Shown: positions 26,101 to 35,098, numbered from the stretch's first letter. The stretch is 64,000 nucleotides of DNA from Deltaproteobacteria bacterium (GCA_020444075.1 JAHLLR010000009.1:41997-105996), one strand, 5' to 3'. Numbers and translations are program-made. The notes: generated from the letters alone by a model not told the origin.

Positions 26101-26649
26101 GCCGTTGTTCTGCAGTTCCAGGAAAAAACACCCCTCGCCAAAAATCTGTTGGTAGTACCGGGCCGCCTCCTCGGCCTTGTCCATCTGGTTGGCCAGGATA
26201 TATTGGGGAATGTCTCCTTTGAGGCAGGCGGACAGTGCGATGAGGCCTTCCGCGTGGGCAGCGAGCAACGCCTTGTCGATCCGTGGCTTGTAGTAGTAGC
26301 CTTCCATCTGACCGACGGTAGCCAGCTTGCACAGATTGCGGTAGCCCTGCTGGTTTTCGGCCAGCAGCACCAAGTGGCGGGTGCCCGCCTTGTCAAGGGG
26401 AGTTTTGTCGGCAAGGGTACGCGGGGCCACATAGCATTCGCAGCCGATAATGGGCTTGATGCCGGCGGAGGTGGCCTGCTGATAGAAATCCAGCGCGCCG
26501 AACATGGTGCCGTGGTCGGTGAGCGCCACCGCCGGCATGCCGAACTCTTTCACTTTTTTGAACAGGTCCCCCAGCCGGATGGCTCCGTCCAGCAGGCTGT
26601 ATTGGGTGTGGACATGGAGATGAACAAAATCGGATGTCGTTGATGTCAT
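23107..26649 (-). CDS. dnaE: DNA polymerase III alpha subunit
   Basis: This is the replicative polymerase subunit. The 1180-residue protein has the PHP domain at the N-terminus (HLHVHTQYSLLDGAIRL), GRGSAAGSLVSF, the catalytic aspartates in MPDIDVDFCIHGRERV (~400) and the fingers and helix-hairpin-helix region with FGGYGFNKSHSAAYAL. A C-terminal OB fold (VRIGGTISSSKV) and a tail domain follow. Length is normal for DnaE1. The ATG at 26649 has no clear ribosome site and lies 7 bp after the guaB stop, so it is likely translated from the same message. Confidence 0.97.
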   Translation of the reverse strand: MTSTTSDFVHLHVHTQYSLLDGAIRLGDLFKKVKEFGMPAVALTDHGTMFGALDFYQQATSAGIKPIIGCECYVAPRTLADKTPLDKAGTRHLVLLAENQQGYRNLCKLATVGQMEGYYYKPRIDKALLAAHAEGLIALSACLKGDIPQYILANQMDKAEEAARYYQQIFGEGCFFLELQNNGIPAQEKVNQGLVELSSKLSIPLVATNDCHYLNQQDAKAHEILLCVQTQKTMADADRFVFDSNQLYFKSTEEMKGYFADYPGATDNTVAIADRCYIEFDFKTYHFPQFDAESGKTADELFDQQVREGYERRMATVRKKKPDLDETVYRERLEYEIKTIKEMGFPGYFLIVADFIRYAKENGIPVGPGRGSAAGSLVSFSLFITDLDPIEHGLIFERFLNPSRISMPDIDVDFCIHGRERVYNYVVERYGGGDYVAQIITFGKMKAKLVIRDVGRALGLPLAEVDTIAKLIPDSLKMTIDKALKEEPKLAEMVASDPRIAELIDISRALEGLSRHASTHAAGVVIGDKPLVEYLPLYKGKKGEVVTQFDMKKVEDIGLVKFDFLGLRNLTVIDHALKSIAAQGKPVPDLSDLPFDDEKTFALLQAGDTTGVFQLESSGMKNLLVRLHPESFDDLTALVALYRPGPLDSGMVDDFVDRKHGRKKVVYPVASLEPILQETYGVMVYQEQVMQVAGVLAGYSMADADSLRKAIGKKIEALMAKHREKFVSGSVKNGVDKTIATELFDLIEKFGGYGFNKSHSAAYALIAYQTAYLKAHFPVEFMAALLTSEIDTIDGVVKFINECRSHSIEVLPPDVNESSTVFTAVDGRIRFGLAAVKNVGEAAVDLIIKEREENGQFSSLFDFLQRVDLTKVNKRVLESLIRCGALDFTGIYRSRLMAVLEEALDYGQRIQREKNSAQMSLFDTGTGDELAINQPAIPSIDEWDDREKLQQEKETLGFYVTGHPLDRYKETLEKFTNVNALSIREVADKSAVRIGGTISSSKVIRTRKEELMGFATVEDLHGSVEVVVFPSVYAGCADLLSTDTPVLVQGQAQVEENGVKILADAIIPMDRAEENWTVEVRLMVDPEITDRETLTRVHRTLQRYPGSCKGFVHICLKDQAEAVVSMTESVRIHCCEAMTREVNGIFGYAAVQTRCSDAASAMRNSDLNGRRTNGHHFTRN

Positions 26650-26656
26650 GATCGCA

Positions 26657-28123
26657 TCAATTTTCCAATCGATAGTTGGGGGCTTCTTTGGTGATGATCA
26701 CATCGTGGACATGGCTCTCACGCATGCCGGCTGCGCTGATCTTCACAAAACGCGCCTTTTGGCGAAGCTCTTCGATGGTCCGGCATCCCACATACCCCAT
26801 ACCGGCCTTAAGCCCGCCAATGAGTTGAAGGATGTTCGCCGAGAGGGTTCCCCGGTAGGGCACCCGGCCGACGATGCCTTCGGGCACCAGCTTGTCGTCA
26901 GATTCCTGTTCGGTCTGGTAATAACGGTCCTTGCTGCCCTTTTTCATGGCTTCCAAGGATCCCATGCCCCGGTATACCTTGTAGCTTCGGCCCTGGAACA
27001 GGATCGTTTCTCCCGGACTCTCCTCCGCACCGGCGAACAGGCCGCCGACCATGATGGTATGGGCGCCGGCGCCGATGGCCTTGGTGATGTCCCCGGAAAA
27101 CTTGATGCCGCCGTCGGCCACCAAAGGGACCCCCGTCTTTTCCGACACTTCACGGCAGTTCATAATGGCGGAGATCTGGGGTACACCGATACCGGCAATG
27201 ATGCGCGTGGTGCAGATGGATCCCGGACCGATGCCGATCTTGACTGCATCCACTCCGGCGTCAATCAGCGCCTGGGCGCCTTCACCGGTACCCACATTGC
27301 CCGCAATGAGCTGCATGGCGGAAAAGTCCCCCTTCAGCCGCTTGACCGCCCGGATAACGTTGCCCGAATGGCCATGGGAGGTGTCGATAACGATGACGTC
27401 GGCTCCGGCTTTGAGCAGGGCCTCTGCCCGGGGCATCATATCTTCACCCACACCGATGGCAGCACCTACCCGCAGCCGTCCCATGGCATCTTTGCAGGCA
27501 TTGGGGTATTTTTTAATTTTCTCGATATCCTTGATGGTGATCATTCCGGTCAACCGTCCGTTTTTGTCCACCACCAGCAGTTTTTCAATGCGGTGCGTCT
27601 GGAGCATCTTCTTGGATTCCTCAAGGCTGATGCCCTCGCTGACCGTCACCAGATTTTTACTGGTCATGACGTCGCTGACTTTTTTGGTCATGTCGGTTTC
27701 AAATCTCAGGTCGCGGTTGGTGACGATGCCCACCAGCTGCTCGCCCCGGGTCACCGGAACCCCGGATATGCGGTAATGGGCCATCAGCTTCATCACCTCT
27801 TCAATCGGCCGGTCCGGGCCGATGGTCAGCGGGTCCACAATCATGCCGCTTTCCGATTTTTTGACCTGGTCCACCTCCATGGCCTGGTGTTTGACACTCA
27901 TATTTCTGTGGATAAAACCGATCCCCCCTTCGCGGGCCATGGTGATAGCGGTCTGTGCTTCGGTCACCGTATCCATGGCTGCACTCACGATGGGAATGTT
28001 CAGGGTTAGTTGACGGGTCAGGCGGGTTCGGGTATCGACATCCTTGGGAAGGATATCGGAATAACTGGGAACCAGCAGGACATCATCAAAGGAATACGCT
28101 TCCTCTGCGATCAGGTGGGTCAT
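26657..28123 (-). CDS. guaB: Inosine-5'-monophosphate dehydrogenase
   Basis: GuaB oxidises IMP to XMP, the committed step of GMP synthesis. The 488-residue protein has the TIM barrel interrupted by two CBS domains (~95-205), with the catalytic Cys in [21 protein letters not shown] for NAD binding, and [15 protein letters not shown] start it at ATG 28123, where a perfect GGAGG precedes [17 protein letters not shown]. The upstream in-frame start at 28141 is less likely. It heads the gene run toward dnaE and mqn. Confidence 0.97.
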   Translation of the reverse strand: MTHLIAEEAYSFDDVLLVPSYSDILPKDVDTRTRLTRQLTLNIPIVSAAMDTVTEAQTAITMAREGGIGFIHRNMSVKHQAMEVDQVKKSESGMIVDPLTIGPDRPIEEVMKLMAHYRISGVPVTRGEQLVGIVTNRDLRFETDMTKKVSDVMTSKNLVTVSEGISLEESKKMLQTHRIEKLLVVDKNGRLTGMITIKDIEKIKKYPNACKDAMGRLRVGAAIGVGEDMMPRAEALLKAGADVIVIDTSHGHSGNVIRAVKRLKGDFSAMQLIAGNVGTGEGAQALIDAGVDAVKIGIGPGSICTTRIIAGIGVPQISAIMNCREVSEKTGVPLVADGGIKFSGDITKAIGAGAHTIMVGGLFAGAEESPGETILFQGRSYKVYRGMGSLEAMKKGSKDRYYQTEQESDDKLVPEGIVGRVPYRGTLSANILQLIGGLKAGMGYVGCRTIEELRQKARFVKISAAGMRESHVHDVIITKEAPNYRLEN

Positions 28124-28432
28124 AAAATCCTCCGCATCCAAATGGAAGTTGGCCGGGCTGGCAATGGCTGCCGGCGGGGGTCTTACAAGTTTCCACGACC
28201 AGGCGACAGATCTGTTTGGATCAAGTTCAAATTAATCTCGGATCGGAAACCGATTAAGCGGTCAAATTAACAAATGAAGAGGGCTTTATCAATCTTTATT
28301 TGGCGGCTTGACACCCCCGGCAGGCCGTAATAAGTTGTTCTCTTTGATTTATGGGAGAACCGCTGAAGGGAGTCATAATCGGCCAAGGGCGTCATCTCCT
28401 TTTTTCTACCGAACAGGAGCATCGGCACTGCC
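28124..28432. other. Divergent intergenic region between guaB and the Sua5-family gene
   Basis: The spacer is about 310 bp and has no coding signal on either strand. It must hold promoters for both genes. A candidate plus-strand promoter is listed separately. I found no riboswitch-like fold for guaB by eye. Confidence 0.5.
28308..28336 (+). promoter_or_regulatory. Possible promoter of the Sua5-family gene
   Basis: A perfect TTGACA at 28308 is followed after 17 bp by TAAGTT, a weak -10. An alternative -10, TAATAA, lies only 14 bp away. Confidence 0.3.
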
Positions 28433-29041
28433 ATGCTGTTTACCATCAATCCAGACAACCCCCAGCAACGACTGATCAGTCGGGTTGCGGACATATTGAA
28501 AGACGGAGGGTTGATCGCTTATCCCACCGATACCTATTACGGCATCGGATGCGATATCATGAATAAACGGGCCATCGAAAGGATCTACCAGCTCAAACAG
28601 CGCAACAAAAACCAGCCATTCAGTTTCATCTGTGCCGACCTGAAAAACATCAGCCAGTATGCCAAGGTCTCCAACTATGCCTACAAAACCATGAAACGGA
28701 TGCTCCCCGGCCCCTATACCTTCATTCTGACTGGATCCAAGCTGGTACCTAAAATCATGCTCACCAAGCGCAAAACCGCCGGCATCCGGGTTCCCGCGAA
28801 CAACATCTGTCTCGCCCTGGTTCAGGCCCTGGGCAACCCCGTGATCTCCACCAGCGCCACCGCACCCGACGGCGAGGTCTTTCACGACGCCTCCCTGATC
28901 AACGACCACTTCGGATCAAGGCTGGAAGCAGTGATCGACGGGGGGCCGGTATCGGGCATGCCTTCCAGTGTGGTTTCCCTGGAGCAGGATGTGCCTGAAA
29001 TCATCCGTGAGGGATTGGGGGATGTCAGTCTGTTCCTCTAA
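28433..29041 (+). CDS. Sua5/YciO/YrdC-family L-threonylcarbamoyladenylate synthase-like protein
   Basis: The family makes threonylcarbamoyl-AMP for the t6A37 modification of tRNA. The 202-residue protein matches the YrdC domain: LIAYPTDTYYGIGCDI near the start, QPFSFICADLKNIS, LPGPYTFIL and GNPVISTSATAPDG. YciO-type paralogues share these features and may not make t6A, so the assignment within the family is open. No SUA5 C-terminal domain is present. AGGAG lies 13 nt before the ATG, farther than usual. Confidence 0.88.
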   Translation: MLFTINPDNPQQRLISRVADILKDGGLIAYPTDTYYGIGCDIMNKRAIERIYQLKQRNKNQPFSFICADLKNISQYAKVSNYAYKTMKRMLPGPYTFILTGSKLVPKIMLTKRKTAGIRVPANNICLALVQALGNPVISTSATAPDGEVFHDASLINDHFGSRLEAVIDGGPVSGMPSSVVSLEQDVPEIIREGLGDVSLFL

Positions 29042-29076
29042 AAGGCCACCCTTTCCTGCAATCGAAGCCCCCTTAT

Positions 29077-29403
29077 CTAAGTGCACTCCACTTCAGGATT
29101 GTCAAACCGTTTGAGCAACTGACTGGCATCTCCCCGGTCCATATCGTCCAATGCAAAGTGAAGCGCCATTTCTGCCAGAGCGGATTTGTTCGGAATGGGC
29201 GTGCCGTCGAGCTTCAACTGGTGAAATTTTCGGTTAAAGCGGTCGAGCAGGGTTTCGGAAAAATAAAAACCGGCTTTTCTTTTGGGCATCGCCGGTTTGG
29301 GAGCCGCCGACTTTGAGGCTATACGCCCGGTAGCCACGGAAACCGGATCCATGCGGTTTTCGTCAAAGAAATCGGGGATGGTCTTGTTGTCTGATGCCGT
29401 CAT
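29077..29403 (-). CDS. Small ParA-associated protein, possible DNA-binding partner
   Basis: The 108-residue protein has a basic, disordered N-terminal half (KSAAPKPAMPKRKAGFYFSE) and a helical C-terminal half (NKSALAEMALHFALDDMD). The second half could form a ribbon-helix-helix or similar dimer, as in small ParA partners such as ParG, but no family is certain. I chose ATG at 29403 with AAGG upstream. It overlaps the 3' end of the parA-like gene by 41 bp, in a different frame, which implies coupling. Confidence 0.65.
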   Translation of the reverse strand: MTASDNKTIPDFFDENRMDPVSVATGRIASKSAAPKPAMPKRKAGFYFSETLLDRFNRKFHQLKLDGTPIPNKSALAEMALHFALDDMDRGDASQLLKRFDNPEVECT

Positions 29404-30157
29404 CAATCAACCTTTCTGCAAGTTTCCGATAGTCCTTTGCACCCGATGCACTGTCAGCGAATTCGAAGATGCTCTGCCCGACCACCGGCGCCTCGCACAA
29501 ACGCACATTATGGTGGATGGGGTCGCAGATCTGCTTACGGAAAAGACGCCTGAGCCGGTTGTAGATGTCATGACTCTGACGGGTGCGACGGTCGAACATG
29601 GTGGGCAGAATATACTTGAGCCGAAGGGATTTGTTCAGCTGCTGGACAGATACCAGGTACCCGAAGAAGGTCTTGAGACCTTCCAGGGCCGGCCCCTGGA
29701 GGGCCACCGGGCACAACACCTCCCTGGCGGCCATGAGAATGTTTACGCTCAAAACGTCCCATCCCGGGGCGCAGTCGAAAATCAGGTAATCCAACCCGTT
29801 GTTTTTCGGTGTGAGGCTCTGGTGCAAAATGGCATGGCGTTGTTCACGGGGCTGCTCTCCCAACCAGTTTTTAAGCTCAACCAGCTTGATACCTCCGGCC
29901 AGCACCCAGAGATTCTTGCGAGCTGCGTGGATGGCCTCTTTTTTTAAGATCGCTCTGCCGCTACCATCGTGACCGGTAATGAACTCATACAGGCCGTGGG
30001 GAGGCGTGATGCCGAGGAAAGTGGTGGTCTGCGCCTGGGTGTCGCAATCCACCAACAGCACCCGTTTGCCCTCCAGGGCCAACCCGTGGGCAAGATTTAC
30101 CGCCGTAGTGGTTTTCCCCACGCCCCCCTTAGCCATGGCCACTGCGATAATTCGCAT
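29363..30157 (-). CDS. ParA/Soj-family ATPase
   Basis: The 264-residue protein has the deviant Walker A motif AKGGVGKTTTAVNLAHG near residue 10, LLVDCDTQAQTTTFLG (switch I) and LIFDCAPGWDVLSVN (Walker B). These are diagnostic of ParA-type ATPases that form dynamic gradients on DNA to position plasmids, chromosomes or protein complexes. I start it at ATG 30157, preceded by GGAG. A GTG at 30178 is possible. It is not next to parB, gidA/B or other replication-origin genes, and lies 17 bp downstream of sppA. Its cargo is unknown. Confidence 0.9.
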   Translation of the reverse strand: MRIIAVAMAKGGVGKTTTAVNLAHGLALEGKRVLLVDCDTQAQTTTFLGITPPHGLYEFITGHDGSGRAILKKEAIHAARKNLWVLAGGIKLVELKNWLGEQPREQRHAILHQSLTPKNNGLDYLIFDCAPGWDVLSVNILMAAREVLCPVALQGPALEGLKTFFGYLVSVQQLNKSLRLKYILPTMFDRRTRQSHDIYNRLRRLFRKQICDPIHHNVRLCEAPVVGQSIFEFADSASGAKDYRKLAERLIDDGIRQQDHPRFL

Positions 30158-30174
30158 ACGCACTCCTTTCCCGA

Positions 30175-31071
30175 TCACGGCCCCTGCGGCAGATATCGGT
30201 ATTCGGCATAGATGCCGGGATGAATGACCGTTGACATCAAATCGGATAGGGATGAGGACATCAGGTAGCGAAGCAGCGACAGTTTTTCGTCACGGGCATA
30301 GACCGGAACTACCTTTCCCTCTATGCCGCCCAATAGCCCGGCCCATTCAAGAGCATCCTCAAAATTGCCAAGACGGTCCACCAGCCCTCGGGCCTTGGCA
30401 TCCTCACCGGTGAAAATCCGCCCGTCGGCCACTTGTTCCACCCGCGCACGATCCATCTTTCTGCCCTCCGCGATGGCCGTGACAAATTGTTCGTGGATAT
30501 CGCTGGTAATAGCCTGCAAAATTTCGCGTTCGTCGTCACGCATCTCCCGGGTTGGCGACCCGGTATCCTTGTACGGACCGCTCTTGATAACCACGGGCAC
30601 CATGCCGATCTTGTCCAACAACTGGCGAAAATTGGTGTATCCCATGATCACGCCGATGCTGCCGGTGATCGTACCCGGGTTGGCCACGATGCCGTCAGTT
30701 GCGCAGGCTACATAGTAGCCTCCTGAGGCGGCAACGGCACCCATTGAAGCCACAACCTTTTTGGTTTCGACGGTTTTCCGGATCTCCCGGTAAATTTCCT
30801 GGGACGGCCCAACCGCGCCTCCGGGGGAATCGATGCGTATCACGATGGCCTTGATGTCTTCATCTTCCCGGAACCGGCGGATGTTCTCGATGGTATCCCG
30901 CGCATCGGCGATGGCACCTTCAATTTCAACGACCCCCACCGCCTCGCCGCCGAAATCACCGGAAGCCCCTCCGATCCAGGCAACCATGGCCATTACGCCT
31001 AAAGTCAGTCCTGTAAAAATGGCAAAGGATATCAGCAGGAAGAAAAGATAGGGATGGCGTCTTGAAAACAT
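30175..31071 (-). CDS. sppA: Signal peptide peptidase SppA (S49 family)
   Basis: SppA digests cleaved signal peptides in the membrane. The 298-residue protein begins with one transmembrane helix (YLFFLLISFAIFTGLTLGVM) after a short positive N-terminus. The S49 domain then includes RIDSPGGAVGPSQEIY, the nucleophile segment VAASGGYYVAC, TGSIGVIMGY and the Lys-containing SGPYKDTGSP block. It is the short one-domain form (~300 residues). The open frame extends upstream to 31263, but the added residues are low-quality and the ATG at 31071 begins the basic/hydrophobic leader. It follows rpsA after a terminator. Confidence 0.92.
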   Translation of the reverse strand: MFSRRHPYLFFLLISFAIFTGLTLGVMAMVAWIGGASGDFGGEAVGVVEIEGAIADARDTIENIRRFREDEDIKAIVIRIDSPGGAVGPSQEIYREIRKTVETKKVVASMGAVAASGGYYVACATDGIVANPGTITGSIGVIMGYTNFRQLLDKIGMVPVVIKSGPYKDTGSPTREMRDDEREILQAITSDIHEQFVTAIAEGRKMDRARVEQVADGRIFTGEDAKARGLVDRLGNFEDALEWAGLLGGIEGKVVPVYARDEKLSLLRYLMSSSLSDLMSTVIHPGIYAEYRYLPQGP

Positions 31072-31225
31072 GGCATGTTCTTTCTTGTAGGAATAAGCCC
31101 GGGCAAGATCTGAAAATATCCAGCCGGTGCATTCAGGGGACCATAGGCAGTGTCTTGAGAAGGCGCGTCGGGAAAGAAGGAGCGGTTGGCAGCGGCCGTT
31201 TAAACGGTGCCTCATGGTCCATGAC

Positions 31226-31266
31226 AAAAATGCCGGCGGGCCTGTCAGGCAAACCGCCGGCATTTA
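31226..31266 (-). terminator. Intrinsic terminator after rpsA
   Basis: AATGCCGGC and GCCGGCATT pair around a GC-rich interior loop, and on the minus strand the stem runs into TTTTTG. It lies about 20 bp past the rpsA stop and may partly uncouple sppA from rpsA. Confidence 0.8.
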
Positions 31267-31284
31267 TCGTCTGGGTCAATGGTT

Positions 31285-33027
31285 TTATTGTTCGTCGTTG
31301 TTGAGCTTTTCCTGCAGGTTCTCGCGAAGGATTTCGCCGAAACTGGAGGTTGCCGGGCCCATGTTGGTGACGTACTCGGTCAGCAGTTCCTGGTCGTCTT
31401 CCATATCAAGCCGTTTGATGGAAAGACCGATGCGCCGCTCGTCACTGTTGATGTTCATGACCTTGGCGGTCATCACCTGGCCCACTTCAAACTGACCCAC
31501 CGGGGTTTTGATTTTCTCTTTGCTGATCTCGGAGACATGGACCAACCCTTCGATCCCCTCCTCAAGTTCGACAAAAACGCCGAAATCCGTCACGTTGGTG
31601 ACGGTACCGGTGATTTCCTTGCCCACCTCATAGCGCTCGGCGACCGTGTCCCAGGGATCTGCCTGCAACTGCTTGATGCCCAGGGAGAATCGCTCCTGTC
31701 CCTTATCGATCTCCAGAACGATGGCCTGAATCACGTCACCTTTTTTGTAGATTTCAGAGGGGTGCTTGATGCGCTTGGTCCAGGAGATATCGGATATATG
31801 AACCAGGCCGTCGATACCCTCATCGATTCCGATAAACAGGCCGAAGTCGGTAATGTTCTTGATTTTTCCTTCGATGGTGGTGCCCACCGGGTATTTGTCG
31901 CTGATCACATCCCAGGGATTGGGTGCAGCCTGCTTCATCCCCAGGGAAATCCGTCTGTTTTCCGGTTTGATATCCAGCACCAGGGCGTCTACGATCTCGC
32001 CAACGGATACCACCTTGGAGGGGTGGCGGACCTTGCGCGTCCAGGACATTTCAGATACGTGAATCAGGCCTTCGATACCCTCTTCCAACTCCACAAAGGC
32101 ACCGTAATCGGTCAGGCTCACCACCTTACCGCTGATGCGCGAGCCCACGGGATACTTATCGATGGCGCTGGCCCATGGATCTTCACTGAGCTGCTTCATA
32201 CCTAAAGAAACGCGTTCACGCTCCAGGTCCAGGCTGAGGATCTTGACGTTGATCTCGTCACCCACGCCGAACAACTCGGACGGGTGCTTGACCCGCCCCC
32301 AGGAGATATCGGTAATGTGCAGCAATCCGTCCACACCGCCCAGGTCGACAAACACGCCGTATTCGGTGAGGTTCTTGACGATACCGGAAACCACTTTGCC
32401 TTCGTGGATAGTGGCCAGGGTCTTGGACCGTTTGCTTTCACGCTCTTCTTCCAGGAGCACTCTCCGGGAAAGAACGATGTTGCTGCGTTTGCGGTTGTAT
32501 TTCAGAATTTTAAAATCGAATTCCTTGCCGACCATTTCATCCAGGTTGCGAATGGGGCGAAGATCCGCCTGTGAGCCCGGCAGAAATGCCAGGAGGCCGA
32601 TATCCACGGAGAAGCCACCCTTGACGCGGTTGGTGATGGTCCCGGTGATGGTTTCATCGGCCTCGTGACGATTCTTGATATCGTCCCAGACCTTGACCTT
32701 CTCGGCTTTTTCCTTGGACAGGACAACCACTTCATTCTCGTCGTCCCACCACTCCACCATCACCTCGACGGTGTCGCCGACCTGGGCACTGACTTCGCCA
32801 TCCACTTCGAATTCCCGGATGCGGATCTGGCCTTCGGATTTATAGCCGATATCCACCAGGACGTGGTCCTTGTCCACAGAGATGATCTTTCCGTTGACCA
32901 CCTCTCCTTCGGCAAAACGTTTAAAGCTCTCCTCATACAGATCCATGAGTTCAGCCATGCTTTCGCCGGTCACACTGTCTTTCTCGATCGGTTCTTCAGT
33001 TGATTCGTTGTCTACAAAGTTGTCCAT
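31285..33027 (-). CDS. rpsA: 30S ribosomal protein S1
   Basis: S1 binds mRNA and helps load it onto the 30S subunit. The 580-residue protein has six S1 OB-fold repeats. The first two are divergent (GEVVNGKIISVDKDHVLVDI, then ITGTITNRVKGGFSVDIGLL). The last four are nearly canonical (for example GKVVSLTDYGAFVELEEGIE and GLIHVSEMSW). An acidic N-terminal tail precedes them. The start ATG at 33027 lies 175 bp downstream of the cmk stop, with no good ribosome site, as is common for rpsA. The order cmk-rpsA-sppA is a classical arrangement. Confidence 0.96.
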   Translation of the reverse strand: MDNFVDNESTEEPIEKDSVTGESMAELMDLYEESFKRFAEGEVVNGKIISVDKDHVLVDIGYKSEGQIRIREFEVDGEVSAQVGDTVEVMVEWWDDENEVVVLSKEKAEKVKVWDDIKNRHEADETITGTITNRVKGGFSVDIGLLAFLPGSQADLRPIRNLDEMVGKEFDFKILKYNRKRSNIVLSRRVLLEEERESKRSKTLATIHEGKVVSGIVKNLTEYGVFVDLGGVDGLLHITDISWGRVKHPSELFGVGDEINVKILSLDLERERVSLGMKQLSEDPWASAIDKYPVGSRISGKVVSLTDYGAFVELEEGIEGLIHVSEMSWTRKVRHPSKVVSVGEIVDALVLDIKPENRRISLGMKQAAPNPWDVISDKYPVGTTIEGKIKNITDFGLFIGIDEGIDGLVHISDISWTKRIKHPSEIYKKGDVIQAIVLEIDKGQERFSLGIKQLQADPWDTVAERYEVGKEITGTVTNVTDFGVFVELEEGIEGLVHVSEISKEKIKTPVGQFEVGQVMTAKVMNINSDERRIGLSIKRLDMEDDQELLTEYVTNMGPATSSFGEILRENLQEKLNNDEQ

Positions 33028-33144
33028 TGACTGATGATTACCCCCTTAGCCTCTTTTTATTTTACTGCAAATGCTTCCGCATGCAGTATAGCCCAAAAAC
33101 AATACAGAAACGAAGGTCAAAATGCAATGCTTTTATTTAGAAAT

Positions 33145-33162
33145 GCGGCCATGGGTGGCCGC
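33145..33162 (-). terminator. Hairpin after cmk, possible weak terminator or rpsA leader structure
   Basis: GCGGCCA and TGGCCGC form a 7-bp stem with a 4-nt loop, 41 bp past the cmk stop. On the minus strand it is followed by ATTTCTAAAT, a poor U tract. A second palindrome, CCGTCGCGACGG, lies next to it. Either could structure the rpsA leader. Confidence 0.35.
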
Positions 33163-33202
33163 TGACCGTCGCGACGGAAGACTCAATGATAGAAAAACCA
33201 GG

Positions 33203-33874
33203 TCAGGGCAGTTCGAGCAACTCGCGGACACGCGCCATCATCAGATCGACCACCTGTCGCGCAGTCATGGTCGTCGAATCGATGTTGACCGCGTCGTCTG
33301 CCGGCTTCAGTGGCGCAATATCACGACTGCTGTCGTTTTCATCCCGGCACCGGATATCATGCTCGATCTGCTCGAGGGTCTGGCCATTTCCTTTGTCGTA
33401 TTGCTCGTAGCGTCGAAGCGCCCGCTGTCGAACGGTGGCATCAAGAAAAAACTTGAGATCCGCTTCGGGAAAAACCACCGTTCCCATATCGCGACCCTCG
33501 GCCACCAGCCCACCGTCCCGTCCAATTTTCCGCTGAATATCCAAAAGCGCCTGTCTCACCACCGGTCGGGCAGAAACCGCTGATGCAAGCATGCTGATCT
33601 CCGGTGAACGAATCCGATCGGAAATATCTATTCCGTTCGAAACCAGACGGTTTTCCTCAAGGCTGAGCCGCAGGTGATCACAAATCGATTCAAGTCCGGA
33701 ATCATCGTCCGGTCGGATACCGGCCGCCCGGACCTCATAGGCGACAGCCCGATACAAAGCGCCGGTATCGAGATATCGGTACCCCATTTCCCGGGCCAGC
33801 ATTTTGCTGACCGTAGTCTTTCCGGCACCGGCTGGTCCGTCGATAGTGATCAGCAGGGTGGGTTGAAGGACCAT
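33203..33874 (-). CDS. cmk: Cytidylate kinase
   Basis: Cmk phosphorylates CMP and dCMP. The 223-residue protein begins ITIDGPAGAGKTTVSKMLA (P-loop ~12-19), continues RYLDTGALYRAVAYE, and has the NMP-binding region and VAEGRDMGTVVFPEADLKFFLDA typical of bacterial Cmk. The start ATG at 33874 lies 23 bp after the hisC stop. It is followed by rpsA. Confidence 0.96.
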   Translation of the reverse strand: MVLQPTLLITIDGPAGAGKTTVSKMLAREMGYRYLDTGALYRAVAYEVRAAGIRPDDDSGLESICDHLRLSLEENRLVSNGIDISDRIRSPEISMLASAVSARPVVRQALLDIQRKIGRDGGLVAEGRDMGTVVFPEADLKFFLDATVRQRALRRYEQYDKGNGQTLEQIEHDIRCRDENDSSRDIAPLKPADDAVNIDSTTMTARQVVDLMMARVRELLELP

Positions 33875-33897
33875 TTGCCGCTATCCGTCCAAGTTGA

Positions 33898-35001
33898 TCA
33901 TGGATTGCCAATTCGGGAGAGGACCGTTTCCAGTGCACGGAGAAAACGTCTGTTTTCCTCTTCAAGCCCCACGTTGATGCGGATGTAGGTGGGAAAACCG
34001 TAAGCACGCATGGACCTGACGATCACGCCCTGCTGCAGCATGTGTTCAAAAACGATATCCGCCGGCTGCCCCACATCGATGAGAAAAAAGTTGGCCTCGG
34101 TTTTAAAATAAGTCAAATCCAGCCTGTCCAATGCACCATACAGGCTGTCCAGTCCCCGGTGAACCAGCCCAATCGTCTGCTGCAAAAACGCCTCGTCATC
34201 CAAGGCAGCCGCCGCCGCGGCCTGAGCCATGGCATTGACGTTAAAGGGCTGCCGGACCCGGTTGAGCACCTCCGCCAGCGCAGCCGGCATGATGCCGTAT
34301 CCCACCCGCAGGCCGGCAAGACCGTATGCCTTGGAAAACGTGCGCAGAGTCACCACGGGGCGGTTTATATCCGACAGTCGCCCGGTTTTCAGGCAATCGG
34401 AGTTTCTGGCGAACTCGATATAGGCCTCGTCCACGACCACGACCACCTCCTCCGGCAACCGGGTCATGAAATCGTCGAACGCCTTCTGGGTGACCACCGT
34501 TCCGGTGGGGTTGTTTGGATTGCAGACAAATATCAGGCGGGTATCGGTGGACACCCGCCGGGCCATGGCGTCAAGATCCATGGCCATGGCTTTCAGGGGC
34601 ACGGCATCCACCACGGCACCGGCGGCGGTGGCCGTAATATCGTACATGAGAAATGAGGGGCGGGGGACGATCACCCGGTCACCGGGCCGGACAAGCGCAC
34701 GCACCAACAGGGCGATGATATCGTCCGAACCGTTTCCGATCACCACATTGGCCGGCAACACACGGTTGGCATCGGCGAGCTTGCGGATCAGCAGGTGACC
34801 GGCGCCGTCAGGGTAACGGTGAAGTGTGGATAGACTTTCCCGGATGGCAGCCAACGCCTTTGGAGAAGGCCCCAACGGGTTTTCGTTTGAAGCCAGCTTG
34901 ACCGAATCGCTGATGCCGTATTCACGTTCCAGAGCCTCCAGCGGCTTGCCGGGGACGTAAGGGTCGATGGCCTGAATGTAATCGGGGATCGTCAATCGCA
35001 T
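33898..35001 (-). CDS. hisC: Histidinol-phosphate aminotransferase
   Basis: HisC transaminates imidazole-acetol phosphate in histidine synthesis. The 367-residue protein is a fold-type I PLP enzyme with KLASNENPLGPSPKAL, IGNGSDDIIALL, VCNPNNPTGTVV, VVVDEAYIEFA and the PLP-binding Lys in RTFSKAYGLAGLRVGYG. Other amino-acid substrates are possible in this subfamily. No other his gene adjoins it. It lies about 100 bp downstream of the oxidoreductase gamma-subunit gene and 23 bp upstream of cmk. Confidence 0.92.
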   Translation of the reverse strand: MRLTIPDYIQAIDPYVPGKPLEALEREYGISDSVKLASNENPLGPSPKALAAIRESLSTLHRYPDGAGHLLIRKLADANRVLPANVVIGNGSDDIIALLVRALVRPGDRVIVPRPSFLMYDITATAAGAVVDAVPLKAMAMDLDAMARRVSTDTRLIFVCNPNNPTGTVVTQKAFDDFMTRLPEEVVVVVDEAYIEFARNSDCLKTGRLSDINRPVVTLRTFSKAYGLAGLRVGYGIMPAALAEVLNRVRQPFNVNAMAQAAAAAALDDEAFLQQTIGLVHRGLDSLYGALDRLDLTYFKTEANFFLIDVGQPADIVFEHMLQQGVIVRSMRAYGFPTYIRINVGLEEENRRFLRALETVLSRIGNP

Positions 35002-35098
35002 GGTTTACCAACGGTTGAACAAAGCAGCCGGGCACGTTGCCCGGCCGTTGAAGAATGCGTCTCAGCGTGGCACCGGATGCCCGCTTCATCGCGTTGAT

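Noticed and set aside
26648..28009. Long open frame of 453 codons on the plus strand, antisense to guaB
   Set aside because: It is the reverse-strand shadow of guaB, with His-rich, low-quality sequence and no family match.
31072..31263. 64-residue N-terminal extension of SppA from an open upstream frame
   Set aside because: The extension has no similarity to SppA leaders, crosses the rpsA terminator, and the basic/hydrophobic leader begins at 31071.
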